DNA from: Tubulanus polymorphus
Taxonomy: Eukaryota > Nemertea > Palaeonemertea > Tubulaniformes > Tubulanidae
Direction of reading: 5' to 3'
Length of the DNA stretch: 64,000 nt
Assembly: GCF_964204645.1 (NCBI RefSeq)
Contig: NW_027437472.1
Coordinates: forward strand, 1-64,000
The stretch's first letter is position 1. Each line of letters starts with the position of its first letter. The position numbers were made by a program, and so were the translations under genes. The notes under the pieces are model-generated. The model had not been told where the DNA came from and searched no databases. It saw nothing but the letters and a program-made list of their open reading frames with translations. This document shows, one piece after another, positions 63,501 to 64,000 of this stretch.

Positions 63501-64000
63501 CGCTCATACGTTTCCTACCAGAATCTGGTATTTTGGTGATAGAAGCTTCATGCCACAAAACGGAGACTTGGTGACGTGATTTGACGTAAGAACTCAACCA
63601 ATAATCCACTTTGAAAGCTGAAAAGAATATCTATTTCAATTAGAAGCGCGCACTAAAGCAGTAAGGAGTTACGTCACCATGAGTTTACTTTATTCTGTAT
63701 TCTCAAAAATATTTCATAGTTTTATGCATAATGAGAACCGAAATAATGAACGTCTGATTTACGTTTTTCGCAGAATTTGCCAACTCGGTCAGCATTACAG
63801 CCACCAGGACAGAATCCGGTCATGTAGACGACTGCGTTGTTTGGTACGTTTCGGTTACATCGGGATCTCTCGATGCAGTTGAACGATTCAGGATTTTTGC
63901 ACATGTCTATATCTAAAAGCCCGATCATGAAGATTAGTAAAAAGGGCTACTCGGTAGACGTGAGCAATTTTATTTTCGACAGAACTGTTGATCTGTAGTG
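60549..64000. repeat. Tandem duplication unit 2 (continues past the window)
   Basis: This is near-identical to 52,619-56,070 with no net insertion or deletion over 3,452 bp. By eye I count about 16 single-base differences, for example at 61,077 (C to A), 61,602 (G to C), 62,292 (T to C), 62,572 (A to T) and 63,549 (G to A). Identity is therefore about 99.5 percent, including introns and spacers. The unit would be expected to continue through gene B' into a full gene C beyond the window. Confidence 0.92.
61222..64000 (-). CDS. Gene B': near-identical copy of gene B, 5' part outside the window
   Basis: Exons in the window, each at +7,930 from gene B: 63912-63763, 63617-63288, 63105-63017, 62922-62697, 62547-62239, 62114-61797, 61683-61436, 61287-61222. 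They encode the Cys-rich module, all five FN3 domains and the tail. All frames are open and all splice sites intact. Few codons change (for example Glu to Gly in the LGEGAIRRQ segment, Glu to Lys in GKSEQS); other differences are silent or intronic. The FTP, EGF and signal-peptide exons should lie just past the right edge. It is probably functional if the duplication is real. Confidence 0.85.

Overview
The window is nuclear DNA of an invertebrate animal. Genes are split by short GT-AG introns, intergenic DNA is AT-rich, and decayed transposon fragments and inverted-repeat elements are common. The conserved genes (Maelstrom, PEN-2, vezatin) are animal genes. A marine lophotrochozoan such as a mollusc, annelid or relative would fit the repeat style, but that is inference; nothing here fixes the phylum.

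Layout. About 1-22,900 holds no convincing coding gene: mostly unique AT-rich DNA with CpG-richer islands, several MITE-like inverted repeats, and the first copy of a dispersed non-coding block (19.2-22.3 kb). From 22,917 to 29,776 (+) lies a complete 16-exon Maelstrom gene (572 aa), a piRNA-pathway and germline factor. Convergent with it on the minus strand are an intronless vezatin gene (30,852-33,044, 730 aa) and, only 95 bp upstream, a 3-exon PEN-2 gene (34,813-33,140, 101 aa, a gamma-secretase subunit). From 35 to 45 kb the DNA is repeat-dominated: a 668-bp terminal-inverted-repeat element, a LINE remnant, an array of exon-like units about 210-245 bp long with conserved splice signals, and a second, diverged copy of the 19-22 kb block. 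A two-exon gene for a 51-aa secreted peptide with two cysteines lies at 45.4-46.0 kb (-), and one isolated plus-strand exon of unknown family at 46.9-47.2 kb.

From 47.6 kb to the right edge is a minus-strand tandem cluster of paralogous secreted proteins. Each full copy has a signal peptide, an EGF-like region, a fucolectin/F5-8C-like (FTP) domain, a second Cys-rich module, five fibronectin type III domains and a short Tyr/Val-rich tail, with no transmembrane segment. Gene A (807 aa) and gene B (802 aa) are intact over 12 exons. Gene C keeps only its last six exons. Gene B' is cut by the window edge.

The segment 52,619-60,548 (7,930 bp) is followed head-to-tail by a near-identical copy from 60,549 on. 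The junction cuts off the 5' half of gene C and joins it to gene A's start codon and upstream region. The cluster is therefore either undergoing very recent tandem duplication with formation of a chimeric or truncated gene, or it records an assembly duplication. This cluster and the small peptide gene are the most novel items in the window.
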